From assembly GCF_049803835.1 (NCBI RefSeq), contig NZ_JBNAGK010000001.1:310001-374000 (forward strand): a stretch of 64,000 nucleotides of DNA. The letters are read 5' to 3'. The position numbers were made by a program, and so were the translations under genes. The notes beneath the pieces were generated by a model. It saw only the letters and a program-made list of their open reading frames with translations, did no database searches and was not told the origin of the DNA. Position 1 is the first letter of the stretch, and each line of letters starts with the position of its first letter. Shown here piece by piece: positions 61,100 to 64,000 of this stretch. Origin of the DNA: Pacificoceanicola sp049803835 (GTDB lineage Bacteria > Pseudomonadota > Alphaproteobacteria > Rhodobacterales > Rhodobacteraceae).

Positions 61100-62458
61100 T
61101 CACTTCGCGGCGGCGGCCACGGTCGTGGTGATGATCGACGGGGTGATCTGGCGGATCACGCGGCCCCAGCGGGTGACCGGCTGTTCCGAGACGAAGATCA
61201 CGTCGTTGGGCCGCAGCTGGAACCGCGTCGCCAGCATGAAGTTCGCCGCGTTGCGCCCATCCAGTTGCCAGGCGGTCACCGCGCCGAACTCGCGGGCATC
61301 CTCGGAGCCGCGAAGCACGTAGATCTCGCGCACGTTGCCGGTTTCGGTCGGGATGCCGCCGTTGGAATAAAGCGCATCGGCCAGACTCGCGGTCTTGCCG
61401 AAGGGAAGCGGGTAGCGGCTTTGTTCGGTCACTTCGCCGGTCAGGTAGACATAATCGCGCTCGACCGAGTCGAGTTCCAGCCGGGTCAGGTAGTTTTGCC
61501 GGGTGTCCTGCATGGCGTTGCGGCGGATCGCCACCTCCGCCTGCAACTCGTTCAGCGCGTTGATGCGGGCGGACTGCTTGAACTGCGCGGTGCGGATTTC
61601 CTGCTCGAAATAGGCTTGCGCCTCGTTCAGTTGCAGCTGCGTGTCGACGAAGACGCTGTCGCCTTCCTGCAGGCGGGTGCGTTGCAGGCCACGGTTGGAG
61701 TAGAGCTCGGTCAGCGGGATCTGATAGAGGGTGCCGTCCCGGTAGATGCGGACGGAGGCCTGGTCGAGGTCACCGGCATTGACCCCGCCCGCCGCGGCGA
61801 GCGCCTCATCGAGGTAGAGCGGCGTGAGGCCGATGGAGGCCACCGTGGGGTTGGCGACGGCGCCGCCGATGGAGACCCGGCGCGAGTTGAACTCGGCGAT
61901 TTCGAGGCTGAAGGTCGGGTCGATCTGGTTCTCGACCAGCCGCTGGAACAGCTCCGCCTCGGCCTGGTCGATGGTCAGGCCGCGCACCTGCACCCGCCCG
62001 ACGTTGGGAATGGCAATCGCGCCATCGTCCTGCACGGTATAGCCCTGCCGGGAGTTGGACGCGGCGAGAAGGCCGGTCAGCTGCTCGACGGTGTTGCCGC
62101 CCTGCGGTGTGGCCAGCAGCAGCACATCACCGACGCCGATGCGATAGGGGCTGTCCGCCACCTGCGGCGGCACGCGGGTTTCGAGGAAACCGCCCCGGCC
62201 CGGATCGTCGAACGGACGCGGCAGCGCCCCGACGCCCCGCGGCTGCGAGCCTGCTCCGGCAGCGGCGAAGAACACGCCCGGCAATTCCTTGGGCCGGTAG
62301 GTGGAGCGGTTGGCGGCCAGCACGGTTTCCGGCGTCATCGAGACCACGCGGACCTTGGTGTCATCGTCGCGCAGGGGATTGACGCTCGGCGACTGGTACA
62401 CCACGTCGCATCCGATCAATCCGGTGAGGGCGAGAATCGCGAAAAAGGGCCTGAGCAT
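61100..62458 (-). CDS. Wza-like polysaccharide export lipoprotein
   Basis: About 452 residues. Lipoprotein signal MLRPFFAILALTGLIGC with the acylated Cys at about 17. It has the poly-export (PES) domain YRIGVGDVLLLATPQGG ... QDDGAIAIPNVGRVQVRGLTIDQAEAEL, followed by SLBB-type repeats (RRVSIGGAVANPTVASIGLTPLYLDEALAAAGGV and YVYLTGEVTEQSRYPLPFGKTASLADAL), as in Wza/BexD outer-membrane polyprotein channels. Export of EPS through the outer membrane is expected. AAGGAAA precedes the ATG. Its upstream neighbour on the minus strand is the small Gly-rich protein gene. Confidence 0.9.
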   Translation of the reverse strand: MLRPFFAILALTGLIGCDVVYQSPSVNPLRDDDTKVRVVSMTPETVLAANRSTYRPKELPGVFFAAAGAGSQPRGVGALPRPFDDPGRGGFLETRVPPQVADSPYRIGVGDVLLLATPQGGNTVEQLTGLLAASNSRQGYTVQDDGAIAIPNVGRVQVRGLTIDQAEAELFQRLVENQIDPTFSLEIAEFNSRRVSIGGAVANPTVASIGLTPLYLDEALAAAGGVNAGDLDQASVRIYRDGTLYQIPLTELYSNRGLQRTRLQEGDSVFVDTQLQLNEAQAYFEQEIRTAQFKQSARINALNELQAEVAIRRNAMQDTRQNYLTRLELDSVERDYVYLTGEVTEQSRYPLPFGKTASLADALYSNGGIPTETGNVREIYVLRGSEDAREFGAVTAWQLDGRNAANFMLATRFQLRPNDVIFVSEQPVTRWGRVIRQITPSIITTTVAAAAK

Positions 62459-62537
62459 CCAAGTTTCCTTCGGTCCGTGACGTGTCCGATTTTTACCCCG
62501 CCCGGTGCGGCGGGGCCAGTTTGCAGAGCGCTTGCCA

Positions 62538-62569
62538 AGAAAAAAGGCGAACCCGATGCAGGTTCGCCT
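62538..62569 (-). terminator. Rho-independent terminator of the Gly-rich small gene
   Basis: On the minus strand AGGCGAACC, a 7-nt loop and GGTTCGCCT are followed by six T residues. It lies between the Gly-rich gene and the Wza-like gene, so Wza expression needs readthrough or its own promoter. Confidence 0.9.
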
Positions 62570-62595
62570 CAATCCGACCGGGTCTTGCGCCCGGA

Positions 62596-62868
62596 TTACT
62601 GTCCGGCGACGAAGGTGTTCGGGGTCTCGCCGCCGCCACCGCCACCGCCGCCACCGGCTGCCGCGATGATGCCGACGGCCGCGCCGGTTGCGATGGCGAT
62701 GCCGACACCGTCTCCGGCGCCCCAGAGGCCACCCAGGATGGTGCAGTCGTCATCGGTTTGCGGCGTCGACTGGTTGCTGTCGCAGTCTTGCTGCTGTTGT
62801 GCCGAAACAGAGGACGCGCCGATCATGGCCGCCATCAGCACGAAAGACGTAAGGATTTTGCGTTTCAT
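62596..62868 (-). CDS. Small exported Gly-rich protein (YjbE-like)
   Basis: About 90 residues: signal peptide MKRKILTSFVLMAAMIGASSVSA, a Gln/Asp/Ser-rich part with CDSNQS and DDDC (a possible disulfide pair), a glycine-zipper-like hydrophobic segment (GDGVGIAIATGAAVGIIAAAGG), and a run of nine Gly before the end. Size, signal and Gly-rich tail recall YjbE-type proteins that accompany the yjbEFGH exopolysaccharide genes. GGAG precedes the ATG. It is followed by a strong terminator. The role is not established. Confidence 0.7.
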   Translation of the reverse strand: MKRKILTSFVLMAAMIGASSVSAQQQQDCDSNQSTPQTDDDCTILGGLWGAGDGVGIAIATGAAVGIIAAAGGGGGGGGGETPNTFVAGQ

Positions 62869-62983
62869 GATTTGCACTCCGAAAATCATTCTGGTTCCGG
62901 AGGTACACCATCGGACGTAACCGCGCAACGCAACTGGTTAAGGATTCGTTGATTATGGCGGCCACAAGGCCGACAATGCCGGA

Positions 62984-63637
62984 TTATCGGTCTTTCAGCC
63001 GCTGGATGTCCAGATAACCGGCGTAGGGACCGAGCCATTGCGTCGATCGTCGCACGACACCCGCGCCGTCGATCCAGTAGGCATTCTCGATTCGAGTCCC
63101 CTTGCTGTCGAAGCAGGTCTCGTCGATGCGCTGCGCGGTGTAGGCTCCGGCGAGGGTCTGCACCGGCTCCCGGCCTGGCCGGGTGTATTCACACTTGAAG
63201 GCGTGGATTTCGAGCGCGTTCTCGTGGTTCAGGTAGCGGTGTACCCGCTCGGCGGTGTCGTGACCCTGCCGCAGCGCCGCGACGACATCCGTGACATCCG
63301 CCGCGATCAGGTCTCCGCCAAGGCCGCGGCTGGCGGTCAGCACGCCGTCCCGGAAGCTCAGGCTCGCGCCGTCCACGGTGTTCCACTGCTGCACTGCGCC
63401 GTTGCGGGGGCCCGGGGTCAGGCCCGCCTGCACACCATTGCCAAGCACCGCCACGTAGATCAGCGGGCCGTTGAAGCGGGCGATGGCCTGCGGGGTCAGC
63501 GACCGGCTCAGATCCGGCGGCGCGGCGCGATTGCCGAAAGCGCCGGAGAACACGCCCTTGAGACCGCCAGTCCCGGCGCCGTCGTTGCCGCAGGCGGCGA
63601 GGGTCAGAAGACAGAGGAACGCCACCAGCCGTTTCAT
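62984..63637 (-). CDS. yjbF: YjbF-family lipoprotein
   Basis: About 217 residues. Lipobox in LVAFLCLLTLAACG (acylated Cys near residue 16). The body contains LGNGVQAGLTPGPRNGAVQQWNTVDGASLSFRDGVLTASRGLGGDLI, the hallmark of YjbF/GfcB-type outer-membrane lipoproteins in EPS and capsule secretion. The ATG at 63637 overlaps the YjbH stop by 4 bp; a start six codons upstream is less likely. Belongs with YjbH and the Wza-like gene as an EPS secretion module. Confidence 0.85.
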   Translation of the reverse strand: MKRLVAFLCLLTLAACGNDGAGTGGLKGVFSGAFGNRAAPPDLSRSLTPQAIARFNGPLIYVAVLGNGVQAGLTPGPRNGAVQQWNTVDGASLSFRDGVLTASRGLGGDLIAADVTDVVAALRQGHDTAERVHRYLNHENALEIHAFKCEYTRPGREPVQTLAGAYTAQRIDETCFDSKGTRIENAYWIDGAGVVRRSTQWLGPYAGYLDIQRLKDR

Positions 63638-64000
63638 CGCCAGAACCGCCCCCACTGATCCTGAAGCCCGTCCTGATGGTAGTCGCGCACGTCGTTGTAG
63701 AGCCGCCCGCCGACATTGAGACGCGCACCGCCGTCGCGCAGAACCGGGCGGATGGTGCGGCTTACGCTTTGCGTGGATTTGCGCCCGGTGATGGCGGAAA
63801 CGGGAATCTCGAAGCGGATGCCCTTGTCGAAGGAGCCTTCACCGAAGGTGTCGAAGGGCACGTCGGTCAGGGTGGCGAAGGCTCCGATCCTGATGCCGTT
63901 GGCGAACTCGCGGTCCACGGAGAGCGTCGCGCCCCAGTCCCCGGCGAGGTAGCGGCCCACGTCCAGCTGGTAATGGAAGTCGTTCTGCGCCTTGTAGTAG
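63634..64000 (-). CDS. yjbH: YjbH-family outer-membrane protein (C-terminal part; cut by window edge)
   Basis: The frame stays open past the window edge, so only the last ~122 codons are seen. VGRYLAGDWGATLSVDREFANGIRIGAFATLTDVPFDTFGEGSFDKGIRF is typical of the beta-strand-rich C-terminus of YjbH/GfcD proteins, which form a large outer-membrane barrel for polysaccharide secretion. A GTG at 63960 is an internal codon, not a start. It overlaps yjbF by 4 bp. Confidence 0.85.
   Translation of the reverse strand, partial: YYKAQNDFHYQLDVGRYLAGDWGATLSVDREFANGIRIGAFATLTDVPFDTFGEGSFDKGIRFEIPVSAITGRKSTQSVSRTIRPVLRDGGARLNVGGRLYNDVRDYHQDGLQDQWGRFWR

Noticed and set aside
1..64000. CRISPR array, tRNA/rRNA genes, prophage or intact IS
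   Set aside because: No regularly spaced repeats, cloverleaf-like segments, phage structural genes, integrase or transposase frames were seen on either strand. A tRNAscan or covariance search would be decisive.

Overview
The window is GC-rich (roughly two thirds GC by eye), almost fully coding, and reads as chromosomal DNA of a marine alphaproteobacterium, most likely of the Roseobacter/Rhodobacteraceae group. The reasons are a VPLPA-type C-terminal sorting signal, a TRAP (DctPQM) uptake system, alphaproteobacterial-style leuA attenuation, a MetR/metF pair, and protein sequences typical of that group. I saw no tRNA, rRNA, CRISPR array, integrase or intact insertion sequence.

Left part (1-16.3 kb), housekeeping and central metabolism: a class A penicillin-binding protein; a large secreted SGNH/RTX protein; a leucine leader peptide with attenuator followed by leuA; a VPLPA-CTERM surface protein; a PhnA-like protein; an operon of a glyoxylate/hydroxypyruvate-reductase-like dehydrogenase with lrgA-lrgB; an SH3-domain exported protein; divergent metR and metF; and a divergent racemase/ThDP-enzyme pair. 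It ends in a repeat-rich convergent intergenic region.

Middle part A (16.4-26.2 kb), a catabolic island on the plus strand behind a divergent LysR regulator: a D-amino-acid-dehydrogenase-like flavoprotein, a TRAP transporter, a BASS-family carrier, a two-subunit transketolase, a 3-hydroxyacid dehydrogenase and an SDR, closed by a strong terminator. The substrate is not known; I suggest hydroxypyruvate as a possible hub.

Middle part B (26.4-64 kb), a very large exopolysaccharide (EPS) / glycoconjugate region. It holds several GT2 and GT4 glycosyltransferases, a flippase, a Wzz-like chain-length protein, a tyrosine-kinase-like ATPase with a repeat-rich coiled coil, oxidoreductases and epimerases (one a Gfo/Idh-epimerase fusion), a WecG/TagA transferase, an SGNH acyltransferase with GMC and SDR partners, a serine-acetyltransferase-like protein, ManC, a Wza-like lipoprotein and a Yjb-type secretion module (YjbE-like, YjbF, YjbH cut by the window edge).

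Embedded in it at 27.7-42.2 kb is the most unusual system: a two-protein NRPS-PKS assembly line (formyltransferase - remnant C - A with inserted luciferase-like monooxygenase - PCP; and KS-AT-KR-DH-ACP-TE). A glycosyltransferase gene sits between the two megasynthase genes, tightly coupled to both, and a flippase and another GT2 lie just upstream. I infer a formylated, oxidised aminoacyl-polyketide that is glycosylated and exported, or that caps or modifies a polysaccharide. A second unexplained signal is a 38-bp element repeated at 16.23 kb and 58.76 kb with 35 of 38 bases identical, both times between convergent genes.
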